DNA of 15,208 nucleotides from Planctomycetaceae bacterium. Its GTDB lineage: Bacteria; Planctomycetota; Planctomycetia; Pirellulales; UBA1268. The DNA lies in NCBI GenBank assembly GCA_009691925.1, contig SIAG01000046.1, positions 1-15,208 of the forward strand, in the 5' to 3' direction. The notes beneath the pieces were generated by a model. That model did not search any database, was not told the DNA's origin, and was given only the letters and a program-made list of their open reading frames with translations. This document shows positions 1 to 5,479 of this stretch, one piece after another (position 1 is the first letter of the stretch; each line of letters opens with the position of its first letter). The position numbers and the translations under genes are program-made.

Positions 1-746
1 GCCTGGCCGCCGAAATCGGCGATCGACGGGGTGGAGTAGGTGGTGTCTTCGGGAAGCTCCTTGGTGCCGTTCATCCACCGCACATCGCCGGTATTCGCGT
101 CCAGCCCGAGGAAGCGGTGAGCGGGGCGGGCCGTGTCGCCCCAGCCGGTGACGACGGCGCTGGCGATGACGAGGTCCTCAAACACCACTGGGATATTTGT
201 GCGACCGCCGTAGGTGGAAAGGAAGCCGAACTCCTCATGGAGGGAGCGGTTCCACTTCGTCTTGCCGGTGACGGCATCGATCGCCGAGAAGGCGCCGCAG
301 ACGCCGTGGACGAAGATCGTCTTCGTCGCCGGATCGGCGACCACCGCCGACCAGCCGACACGCTCCGAAGGGACGTCGGAGAGGTAGACGTTGAAGACGT
401 TCTCCCAGATCTTCGCGCCGGTGACGGTATCGAGGCAGACGACCTTCTCCGCTTCTTCGGGCGTGCCCGGCTTGTGGCGAACGAGCGTGTAGAGCCGGCC
501 ATCGAGGATCACCGGCGTCGAGATCCCCCCCGCCTCCTCGCTTGTCCAGAGGACGTTGGTCCCCTTCTCGGGGTCGAAGGAGTCGACGTAGCCGGTGCCG
601 GCGGCATGCCGGTCGGTGTTGGGACCGCGCCAATCGGGCCACTGCTCGCCCCGCGCCCCGCCGGCAGCAAAGAGGAGGAGACCGAGGAGCGGAAGGATGG
701 CCCGGAAGCTCGGAGTCAGGAAGGGGCGGCCGGTGAAACGTGTCAT
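1..746 (-). CDS. Secreted PQQ-like beta-propeller repeat protein, 3' end outside window
   Basis: I translated this frame directly; 248 residues are visible and the gene runs off the left edge. It begins with a short basic region and a hydrophobic core (LLGLLLFAAGG) that looks like a signal peptide. The mature start EQWPDWRGPNTDRH is typical of planctomycete outer-membrane-biogenesis/PQQ-like beta-propeller proteins. Blade-like repeats follow, each with a strand and a D-x-x-T-G-x-x-x-W turn: CLDTVTGAKIWE, AIDAVTGKTKWN, GLDANTGDVRW. Such proteins are exported propellers; most lack a proven cofactor or enzymatic role, so substrate and function cannot be given. The ATG at 746 is chosen because it sits just ahead of the signal peptide; no clear ribosome binding site is visible. 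It lies 101 bp downstream of the formylglycine-generating-enzyme-like gene on the same strand, so co-transcription is plausible. Family call is confident, function is not. Confidence 0.85.
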   Translation of the reverse strand, partial: MTRFTGRPFLTPSFRAILPLLGLLLFAAGGARGEQWPDWRGPNTDRHAAGTGYVDSFDPEKGTNVLWTSEEAGGISTPVILDGRLYTLVRHKPGTPEEAEKVVCLDTVTGAKIWENVFNVYLSDVPSERVGWSAVVADPATKTIFVHGVCGAFSAIDAVTGKTKWNRSLHEEFGFLSTYGGRTNIPVVFEDLVIASAVVTGWGDTARPAHRFLGLDANTGDVRWMNGTKELPEDTTYSTPSIADFGGQ

Positions 747-847
747 GGGGAATGCGTCATGAGGGGAGCGGGAAATGTGCGACGGCATGTCGGGAAGGGA
801 CTCGATGGTCAGCCGGCGGAGGCGGGACGCCCTCCGGGCCTGGTTGT

Positions 848-2101
848 TCAGTTGCCGATCCCCTTCGACTTGGCGTCGGCGGGGAGTTGCGGATCGACGA
901 TGGCGCGGGCGCCGCGGCCTTGGGTAAGACGGTCCTGGGCATCGAGACGGATGCTCTCGATATCGGGCTCCCACCACTTCAATTGGGTCGCCTTCTCCGG
1001 CACCGTGAAGGGCCGCACTACCCGAATCCCGACCCCGAGGGCGGGATCTTCGGTATACCACCAGGGGCTCTTGGGGAGGTTCGGATCGACTTCCTTCCAG
1101 GCCACGTCCTCGGAGCCACGGCGGGCGGCCGTGCGGCAGCGGTCAGGCTCGTCGTAGTAGGAGCCGCCGCGGACGACCCGCTGCTGGAGCTTCGTCGGCC
1201 ACTGGATCGCGTCGGCTTCAGAAACCGGTTGTGGAAGGGCCGCCTGCCGGGTGTATCCCCCGGCGACGAGCTGGTCGACGACCCATTCCCCGACATTGCC
1301 ATGCATGTCGTGGATCCCCCATGCATTGGGCGCCTTGCTGCCGACTGGATGGGTGGTCTCGTCGGAGTTGTCGGCGATCCAGGCATGGTCGCCGAGCGTG
1401 GCGGGATCACTGCCGCAGGACCACGGGGTGAGGCTGCCGGCGCGGCAAGCATATTCCCATTCCGCCTCGCTCGGGAGCCGGTAGAAGCGGGCCGTGAGGA
1501 GGCTGACCCACTTTGTGTATTGGCGGGCGGAATACTGGGTCATCGTGGCCGCCGGCAGCTCCGGCTCCTCGCCGTGGGTGAACGTCGTCGTCGGGTCGTA
1601 GAGGTTTGACGGGGCCGTGACGGCGTCGGCAAGGTTCGTGGCGGTGACCGCTGGACGGATCCGCGCCGATTCGACCGCCTTGAAAAGGTCGCAGGCGGCC
1701 ATGAAGCCTTTGTATTCTCCCCAGGTCACCTCGTGGACGCCGATCCAGAACGGCTCGATCGCGACCTCGAACTGGGGCCCTTCGTCGTCGCTCCGCCCCT
1801 CTTCCCCCTCCGGACTCCCCATCCGATAGGCCGCTGCGGGCACCGGGATCATGCGGAAGGTGACGTCGCTGCCGGGGATCGTCTCGGCATACGGCACCAT
1901 CCAGCCGCCGCTCACCTGGACGACCGGCCCTGCGACTTCCGGCTTGGCGTTGCCGGCGACGAATCCGGGGATCTCCTCGGCGTGGATCGCGGTCAGGTTT
2001 CCGGCCAGGACGGGGAGAAGCCCCGTGCCGACGAGCGAGACAACAGTCAAACACATCCGGCAGAGCGCTGCCGACACGGGGGTGGGGCTGCCTTCAGGCA
2101 T
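848..2101 (-). CDS. Formylglycine-generating-enzyme (SUMF1)-like secreted protein, probably not a classical FGE
   Basis: 417 residues. Residues about 14-41 form a signal-peptide-like hydrophobic stretch ending near AIHA-EE. The FGE-sulfatase domain spans about 80-366, with family landmarks YRMGSPEGEEGRSDDEGP, LPSEAEWEYACRAG (209-222), NAWGIHDMHGNVGEW (259-273), RVVRGGSYYDEPDRC (308-322) and GIRVVRPF. In true aerobic FGE two cysteines after the GGS motif bind copper and oxidise the sulfatase cysteine. Here the second aligns with C322, but the first is replaced by Asp (GGSYYD). This is therefore more likely a member of the broad FGE-fold family, whose members can bind ligands or act in other oxidations, than a sulfatase activator. 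A C-terminal tail of about 50 residues (367-417) is not part of the domain. An internal ATG (CRMCLTV) is an alternative start. It is upstream of, and probably co-transcribed with, the PQQ-like gene. Confidence 0.88.
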   Translation of the reverse strand: MPEGSPTPVSAALCRMCLTVVSLVGTGLLPVLAGNLTAIHAEEIPGFVAGNAKPEVAGPVVQVSGGWMVPYAETIPGSDVTFRMIPVPAAAYRMGSPEGEEGRSDDEGPQFEVAIEPFWIGVHEVTWGEYKGFMAACDLFKAVESARIRPAVTATNLADAVTAPSNLYDPTTTFTHGEEPELPAATMTQYSARQYTKWVSLLTARFYRLPSEAEWEYACRAGSLTPWSCGSDPATLGDHAWIADNSDETTHPVGSKAPNAWGIHDMHGNVGEWVVDQLVAGGYTRQAALPQPVSEADAIQWPTKLQQRVVRGGSYYDEPDRCRTAARRGSEDVAWKEVDPNLPKSPWWYTEDPALGVGIRVVRPFTVPEKATQLKWWEPDIESIRLDAQDRLTQGRGARAIVDPQLPADAKSKGIGN

Positions 2102-2142
2102 GATGGAGGAATAGAATCCAGAGGTTCGGGATAGAGTGTTTC

Positions 2143-2148
2143 AGTGTA
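2143..2148 (-). promoter_or_regulatory. Possible -10 element (TACACT) for the FGE-like gene
   Basis: On the minus strand the 119-bp gap between the FGE-like gene and smpB contains TACACT about 42 bp before the start codon, in an otherwise GC-rich setting. No good -35 hexamer lies at 16-18 bp; only a T-rich stretch occurs slightly farther upstream. This is a weak call from a single hexamer. Confidence 0.22.
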
Positions 2149-2220
2149 GCCTGGGGACACCCCGGCCGAAAAACCGTCGGGAGCACCCCCGTTCCAAGTC
2201 GATCCGGAGCTTGTTCTGCC

Positions 2221-2784
2221 GTGCCAGCCCCAAAACCGACGCAACCTGGTGCCGGGAAGTCGAAATCAGCCGGCAAAGTCGGAGGGGGCAAAGGGGCTGC
2301 CAAAGCGGGAGGCAAGGACGAGAAGCCAGCCGAACGGGTCGTGGCGGAGAACCGCAAGGCGCGCCATGAGTACGAGATTATCGACACCCTCGAGTGCGGC
2401 ATCGCCTTGGTGGGGAGCGAGGTGAAGAGCCTCCGTGCCGGCAGGATGTCCCTTGACGAGGCCTACGGGCGGGTCGAGGGGGACGAGGCCTGGCTCCTCG
2501 GCTGCGACATCCCCGAATACGAGAAGGCGAACCAGCTCAACCACAAACCGAAGCGCCAGCGGAAACTCCTCCTCCACAGGCGCGAGATCAGGAAGTTCGC
2601 CGGGCAGGCCTTCGAGAAGGGGCTGACGCTCGTGCCGTTGAAGATGTACTTCACCAACGGCCGCGTGAAAGTCCTGATGGGGATCGGCCGGGGGCGGAAG
2701 CTCCACGATAAGCGGCAGAAACTGAAGGACGATTCGGCCCGCCGCGACATCGAGCAGGGGCTCAAGGCCCGCCGCGGCGATTGA
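2221..2784 (+). CDS. smpB: SsrA-binding protein SmpB
   Basis: SmpB binds tmRNA and brings it to stalled ribosomes for trans-translation. The core is clear: VVAENRKARHEYEI, ECGIALVGSEVKSLRAGR, DEAWLLGCDIPEYEKAN, PKRQRKLLLHRREI, GLTLVPLKMYFTNGRVKV, and the C-terminal tail GRGRKLHDKRQ that normally enters the decoding centre. With the GTG at 2221 the protein has 187 residues, about 30-40 longer than usual; residues 1-40 are a Lys/Gly/Ala-rich low-complexity extension. A second in-frame GTG at 2341 (VAENRK) would give a standard-length 148-residue protein, so the start is uncertain; I keep the longer one because the reading frame is open and planctomycete proteins often carry basic extensions. 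No tmRNA gene is visible nearby. The gene is divergent from the FGE-like gene and is followed immediately by a hairpin. Confidence 0.95.
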   Translation: MPAPKPTQPGAGKSKSAGKVGGGKGAAKAGGKDEKPAERVVAENRKARHEYEIIDTLECGIALVGSEVKSLRAGRMSLDEAYGRVEGDEAWLLGCDIPEYEKANQLNHKPKRQRKLLLHRREIRKFAGQAFEKGLTLVPLKMYFTNGRVKVLMGIGRGRKLHDKRQKLKDDSARRDIEQGLKARRGD

Positions 2785-2817
2785 GCCCGCGGAAGCCCGG
2801 GAATAGCAACCGCGGGC
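2785..2817 (+). terminator. GC-rich hairpin directly after the smpB stop codon
   Basis: GCCCGCGG (2785-2792) and CCGCGGGC (2810-2817) form a perfect 8-bp stem with a 17-nt loop, starting at the base after the smpB stop codon. It is followed by an A/C-rich stretch, not a U tract, so it is a candidate 3'-end or mRNA-stabilising hairpin, not a textbook intrinsic terminator. Confidence 0.45.
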
Positions 2818-2862
2818 AAACCACCAATCAGCCAGAGCGCTAGCCAGCCTAACCACCAAACA

Positions 2863-2908
2863 CGCGGCCGTCGCGACAAACGGTTGCCCGTTCATCGCGA
2901 CGGCCGCG
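2863..2908. terminator. Long nested hairpin between convergent smpB and the 75-residue gene
   Basis: CGCGGCCGTCGCGA (2863-2876) and its exact reverse complement (2895-2908) form a 14-bp perfect stem. Inside it AACGG (2879-2883) and CCGTT (2888-2892) form a second 5-bp stem with a TTGC loop, separated from the first by a symmetric CA/CA internal loop. The position between two convergent genes fits a bidirectional transcription stop. No T tract flanks it on either strand, so it may instead be a dispersed palindromic repeat or part of a small RNA. A smaller 6-bp stem, GGGGTC (2928-2933) with GACCCC (2944-2949), follows before the next gene ends. Confidence 0.5.
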
Positions 2909-2980
2909 GGGTGGAGAAGCCGATGCAGGGGTCAATGCTGGCCGACCCCACGGCAAGCCGTGAGGCGGTGGCCCTGGTCT

Positions 2981-3208
2981 TCAGCGACTGTTGCCGGCGC
3001 CGACAAGGAGTGAGGCCGAGGTTTCGGTTGAGTCCTCCGGGTGCCACAGCGGCATGCCGCGTTGGATCCGCTCGGCGAGGATGTCGAGCTTTTGCCTCGA
3101 GCCGGCGGGGGCGCTGGTGGGCGTGAACTCGGACGTCGACTGCGGCTCGAAGTTTTCGTCGTGACCGTACAGCTCGATGATTTCAAAAACGTTGCGAATC
3201 CGGGCCAT
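2981..3208 (-). CDS. Uncharacterised 75-residue protein with a C-terminal PLWHPED motif
   Basis: The frame is open far upstream, but protein-like sequence starts only at the ATG at 3208: MARIRNVFEIIELYGHDENF, a Ser/Thr/Pro-rich linker (residues 22-37), then a predicted helix SRQKLDILAERIQRG and PLWHPED (53-59). There is no signal peptide or membrane segment. An AGGAG lies 13 nt upstream of the ATG, rather far for a standard ribosome binding site. The layout of linker, helix ending R-x-G, then PLWHP-D resembles small planctomycete proteins I have a general impression of, but I cannot name a family or function. It is convergent with smpB, with hairpins between them. A structured leader lies 36-75 nt upstream of the start. 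That this is a real gene is likely but not certain. Confidence 0.6.
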   Translation of the reverse strand: MARIRNVFEIIELYGHDENFEPQSTSEFTPTSAPAGSRQKLDILAERIQRGMPLWHPEDSTETSASLLVGAGNSR

Positions 3209-3243
3209 CGGAACGACACAACTCCTACTGGGAATGGAAGATT

Positions 3244-3283
3244 TCACCCGCTGGTGCCACGGACACTCCGTGGACTCGGGTGA
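3244..3283 (-). promoter_or_regulatory. Composite hairpin in the presumed leader of the 75-residue gene
   Basis: An outer 7-bp stem (TCACCCG 3244-3250 with CGGGTGA 3277-3283) encloses an inner 7-bp stem (CCACGGA 3257-3263 with TCCGTGG 3267-3273) closed by a CAC triloop; the internal loop is asymmetric. On the minus-strand transcript it would end about 36 nt before the start codon, just ahead of the AGGAG. It could be a leader control element or the 3' end of something upstream. Confidence 0.35.
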
Positions 3284-3735
3284 GATGAGGGCGGGGGGCG
3301 GAGCCCTATCGCGGGGGGATCGAAAGGCAGATCGGCGGGGCGCGGAAGCAGCGAAGCGAGAGGCAGGTCGATCAGCAGGTCGTGGAACAGCAAACCAAAG
3401 GTAGGCGACCGGGCCGGACTGACTGCCATGGCGGTCAACGCGAAGCCCAAACAAAACCAGAAGCAAAACCAGAAGCAGGTTGCGAATCCCGTCGATCCGA
3501 CCGGCTCGACACCCGGCATCGATCGAAACAACCGGCCCCGCAGCGATCGCGTTTTCCGCTGCGGGAGAGGCCCGGGCCAAACCGACGACATCATTATGGA
3601 GCGACGCTCGCACGAGTCAAACAATTCTTCGCGCACGTTCAGGTTTTTTCAGCCCCCGCGGGATTTCGCGGACGAGACGGACGGATTGCGGTGACGTTGC
3701 GGTCGATCGACCGGGAGCGGATCGTCGCTTGCGCC
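3284..3735. other. Stretch without a convincing gene, rich in inverted repeats
   Basis: No frame here looks like a real protein. Visible structure: a tandem 12-mer, CAAAACCAGAAG twice, at about 3450-3475 in a locally A-rich patch; a 9-bp perfect stem CCCGCAGCG (3537-3545) with CGCTGCGGG (3557-3565) and an 11-nt loop; a 10-bp palindrome GGCCCGGGCC (3569-3578); and a 14-bp palindrome CGGTCGATCGACCG (3700-3713), 22 bp before the minisatellite. A plus-strand frame at 3428-3694 (88 codons, Lys/Gln/Asn-rich start) is open, but its third codon positions are less GC-biased than in the neighbouring genes and it has no ribosome binding site. A non-coding RNA or a decayed region are both possible. Confidence 0.4.
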
Positions 3736-3888
3736 AGACAAGCTCGACAAGCTCGACAAGCCAGACAAGCCAGACAAGCCAGACAAGCCAGACAAGCCAG
3801 ACAAGCCAGACAAGCCAGACAAGCCAGACAAGCCAGACAAGCCAGACAAGCTCGACAAGCTCGACAAGCCAGACAAGCCAGACAAGCC
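3736..3888. repeat. Minisatellite: 17 tandem copies of a 9-bp unit
   Basis: The consensus unit is AGACAAGCC, repeated 17 times without interruption (153 bp). Variation is confined to two positions: the first base (A or C) and the last (C or T). The three-unit pattern AGACAAGCT-CGACAAGCT-CGACAAGCC occurs once at the left end (3736-3762) and once near the right end (3844-3870), with eight or two consensus units after each. No frame contains a stop, so all six frames read as artificial tripeptide repeats (for example Ala-Arg-Gln or Gly-Leu-Ser). The array ends 5 bp before the stop codon of the minus-strand gene, so it lies in that gene's 3' untranslated region. Confidence 0.97.
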
Positions 3889-3893
3889 AGCCT

Positions 3894-4625
3894 TCAACCC
3901 TGCGCGTCGTGGGCGCGACACCACGCGAGCTTCTCCGCCGTGGTGGTCGGGCGGGCGCCGTCGGCGGAGGGTTTCTTCGCGACAGCGGCAGGCTTGGGGA
4001 TCGGTGCTTGAGGCGCGATCTCGCTCGGTGGCTCCGCAGCTTCCGGCCCGGGCGGAGCCTTGGCGGCGCGGGCGCGGGCGAGAATCTCCGCCGTCGAAGG
4101 CTTGGCGCTAGGCGTCGCCTTGGCAGCTTCATCACCGGCAGGCTTCACCGCGGCGGCGCCCCCCTTGGCACGGGCCGCGGCGAGGATGTCGGCGGTCGAG
4201 GGCTTGCCAGCTGCGGCGGGCTTTGCCGCGGCGGCAGGGGCAGCGCCCCCGGCGGCCTTGGCACGGGCCGCGGCGAGGATATCGGCGGTCGAGGGCTTGC
4301 TAGCCGCGGCGGGCTTCGCTGCCGGCTTCTCGGCTCCGGCCGGCTTCGGAGCTGCCGGGGCCTTGGCCGCGGGCGCCGCCTTCTGTTCCTTTGATTCGGC
4401 CGGTTTCGGTTCCGGCTTCGGAACGATCTTCAGGCAGGCCGGGTCTATGTCGTACCAGGCGGTGTTGTTGAACTGGTCGAACTCGACGAGACAGCGGCCG
4501 TTCATGTTGACCGTCCTCACGATCCCCGTGGTCCGGGAAAAGCGGGCCAACTCGGGCGCGGAGGAACGAACGACGACGTACTTGTCGGTCCATTCGGACT
4601 TGAGGCTCTCGATGACGTCGAACAT
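3894..4625 (-). CDS. Uncharacterised protein: small N-terminal domain plus Ala/Lys/Pro-rich tail with repeated STADILAAARAK motifs
   Basis: 243 residues from the ATG at 4625. Residues 1-68 look like a small folded domain with beta-strand character (DKYVVVRSS, RTTGIVRTVNMNGRCLVEF, NTAWYDIDPACLKIV). The rest is a low-complexity Ala/Pro/Lys tail carrying a helical motif, KPSTADILAAARAK, at 110-123 and 141-154. A diverged copy (KPSTAEILARARAAK) lies at 175-189 and a more distant one (TTTAEKLAWCRAHD) at 227-240. There is no signal peptide, so it is presumably cytoplasmic. The frame continues upstream to an ATG at 4799, but that extension is Arg/Pro/Ser-rich and not protein-like, so the start before MFDVIESLKSEW is preferred. 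The first two motifs are almost identical in DNA. A 9-bp minisatellite begins right after the stop. I do not recognise a named family; the N-terminal domain resembles conserved planctomycete hypothetical proteins. Confidence 0.75.
   Translation of the reverse strand: MFDVIESLKSEWTDKYVVVRSSAPELARFSRTTGIVRTVNMNGRCLVEFDQFNNTAWYDIDPACLKIVPKPEPKPAESKEQKAAPAAKAPAAPKPAGAEKPAAKPAAASKPSTADILAAARAKAAGGAAPAAAAKPAAAGKPSTADILAAARAKGGAAAVKPAGDEAAKATPSAKPSTAEILARARAAKAPPGPEAAEPPSEIAPQAPIPKPAAVAKKPSADGARPTTTAEKLAWCRAHDAQG
4163..4316. repeat. In-frame internal duplication (61-bp copies, 93-bp period) in the tail of the 243-residue gene
   Basis: Positions 4163-4223 and 4256-4316 differ at only 3 of 61 bases by my alignment. 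The offset is 93 bp, or 31 codons, so copy number can change without breaking the frame. Each copy encodes the KPSTADILAAARAK motif with part of its linker. The third motif, near 4060-4110, is clearly diverged. Confidence 0.85.
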
Positions 4626-4814
4626 GAAAGGTTCCAGGCTGCTCCGGGGCTCGCCGCGGGCACCGACCAGGCTGCCAGCAGACTCCCGCGAAGCTGCTTC
4701 TTCAGGGGGGGACGGGAATGGTGCCGCTGTGGGGATCCGATCCCGCCGGCCACCAGGGTCGCACGTGACGAATGTGACCGATCGACCGTCGGGATTCAAG
4801 CCACGCCCGGGGGC

Positions 4815-5339
4815 TTAGGCGCCGAGCCGGGCACCGGTCAGCGGTTCGATGCCGTGGGGGCCGATGCGGTACGACCACTCGACCGTCCGGGGGAGGGGAG
4901 GGGCAGCGAGCGGGAGCGGTTCCACCCGGAGGATCGTCGCGGCCGGTCCATCGAATCGGTACGTGGAACCGAGCCGGTCCGGGGGCTCTTGGATCCGGGC
5001 GGCGATGTCGAAGCGGATCGAGCCGGGAGCCGCTGGATCGGCGGCCACACTCGCGGAGAAGTGGGAGCGGCCGGCCAGCCCCAACCCCATCACGGCGATG
5101 CCCCCCGCGATGGGATGGGTGTGGAGCTCGGCGAACACCGGTGAAGCGGGCCAGCGAACGTCGCCGCCGGGGTGGGGGCCTTCAAAGGAATGCCATCCCT
5201 CTGTCCCCCTCCCCAGACCGCCATCAAAACGCACGACATGGGCCCAGCGGTCGCCCTGCCAGTCAAACCGCACTTGGCCCCCGCCGAAGGCGAGGATGAC
5301 CGGTGGGCGAAGTTTGGCCGACCGGGATGACGACGGCAT
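4815..5339 (-). CDS. Uncharacterised 174-residue protein, probably beta-rich
   Basis: From the ATG at 5339 the protein starts MPSSSRSAKLRPPVILAFG and continues with alternating strand-like segments (GQVRFDWQGDRWAHVVRFDG, SIRFDIAARIQ, STYRFDGPAATILRVEPL, TVEWSYRIGPHGIEPL). An ELHTHPIAGGIAVMGLGLAG segment (71-90) contains an HTHP motif, though I do not claim a metal site. There is no signal peptide or membrane helix. Longer starts at 5384 (189 residues) and 5489 (224) are in frame. I prefer 5339 because a perfect TATAAT on this strand overlaps the 5384 ATG, which would place the transcript start downstream of it. The gene is divergent from the histidine kinase and lies 189 bp upstream of the repeat-tail gene on the same strand. 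No function is recognised. Confidence 0.6.
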   Translation of the reverse strand: MPSSSRSAKLRPPVILAFGGGQVRFDWQGDRWAHVVRFDGGLGRGTEGWHSFEGPHPGGDVRWPASPVFAELHTHPIAGGIAVMGLGLAGRSHFSASVAADPAAPGSIRFDIAARIQEPPDRLGSTYRFDGPAATILRVEPLPLAAPPLPRTVEWSYRIGPHGIEPLTGARLGA

Positions 5340-5382
5340 GGAGGCAGGGCTGGCGGGGGCGCACGGCAGGAAGTACCGGCCC

Positions 5383-5388
5383 ATTATA
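5383..5388 (-). promoter_or_regulatory. Perfect -10 hexamer TATAAT upstream of the 174-residue gene
   Basis: Minus-strand TATAAT, rare in such GC-rich sequence, lies about 44 bp before the preferred ATG at 5339, leaving a leader of roughly 35 nt. No recognisable -35 hexamer lies at 16-18 bp. The call rests on one hexamer and its placement between divergent genes. Confidence 0.35.
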
Positions 5389-5479
5389 GCCGGCGGCGCG
5401 GGGATGCTGGATGGGGGCGCCGATCCGCGGCAGACTAGCCTTTGGCACCGCCGTCCCCCCGTCTCCTCAAAGCTCATCG

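Noticed and set aside
2785..2980. tmRNA gene next to smpB
   Set aside because: I looked for the tRNA-like ends, the T-loop sequence and an Ala-rich tag frame on both strands and found none; the segment holds simple hairpins only.
3344..3352. GGAAGCAGC resembling the SRP RNA core
   Set aside because: The surrounding bases do not form the conserved SRP helix with its GGAA-type loop and opposing strand, so the match is a short coincidence.
3428..3694. 88-codon plus-strand frame starting MAVNAKPKQNQKQNQ
   Set aside because: No ribosome binding site, a weaker third-position GC bias than in the neighbouring genes, and a low-complexity start caused by a doubled 12-mer. It cannot be excluded but is not supported.
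3736..3888. CRISPR array
   Set aside because: The units are 9 bp and contiguous, with no spacers; this is a minisatellite.
3382..4394. Long plus-strand open frames across the minisatellite giving Ala-Arg-Gln or Thr-Ser-Gln repeats
   Set aside because: The 9-bp array is stop-free in every frame, so these are by-products of the repeat; the flanking sequence in those frames is Arg/Gly/Ser-rich and partly antisense to the 243-residue gene.
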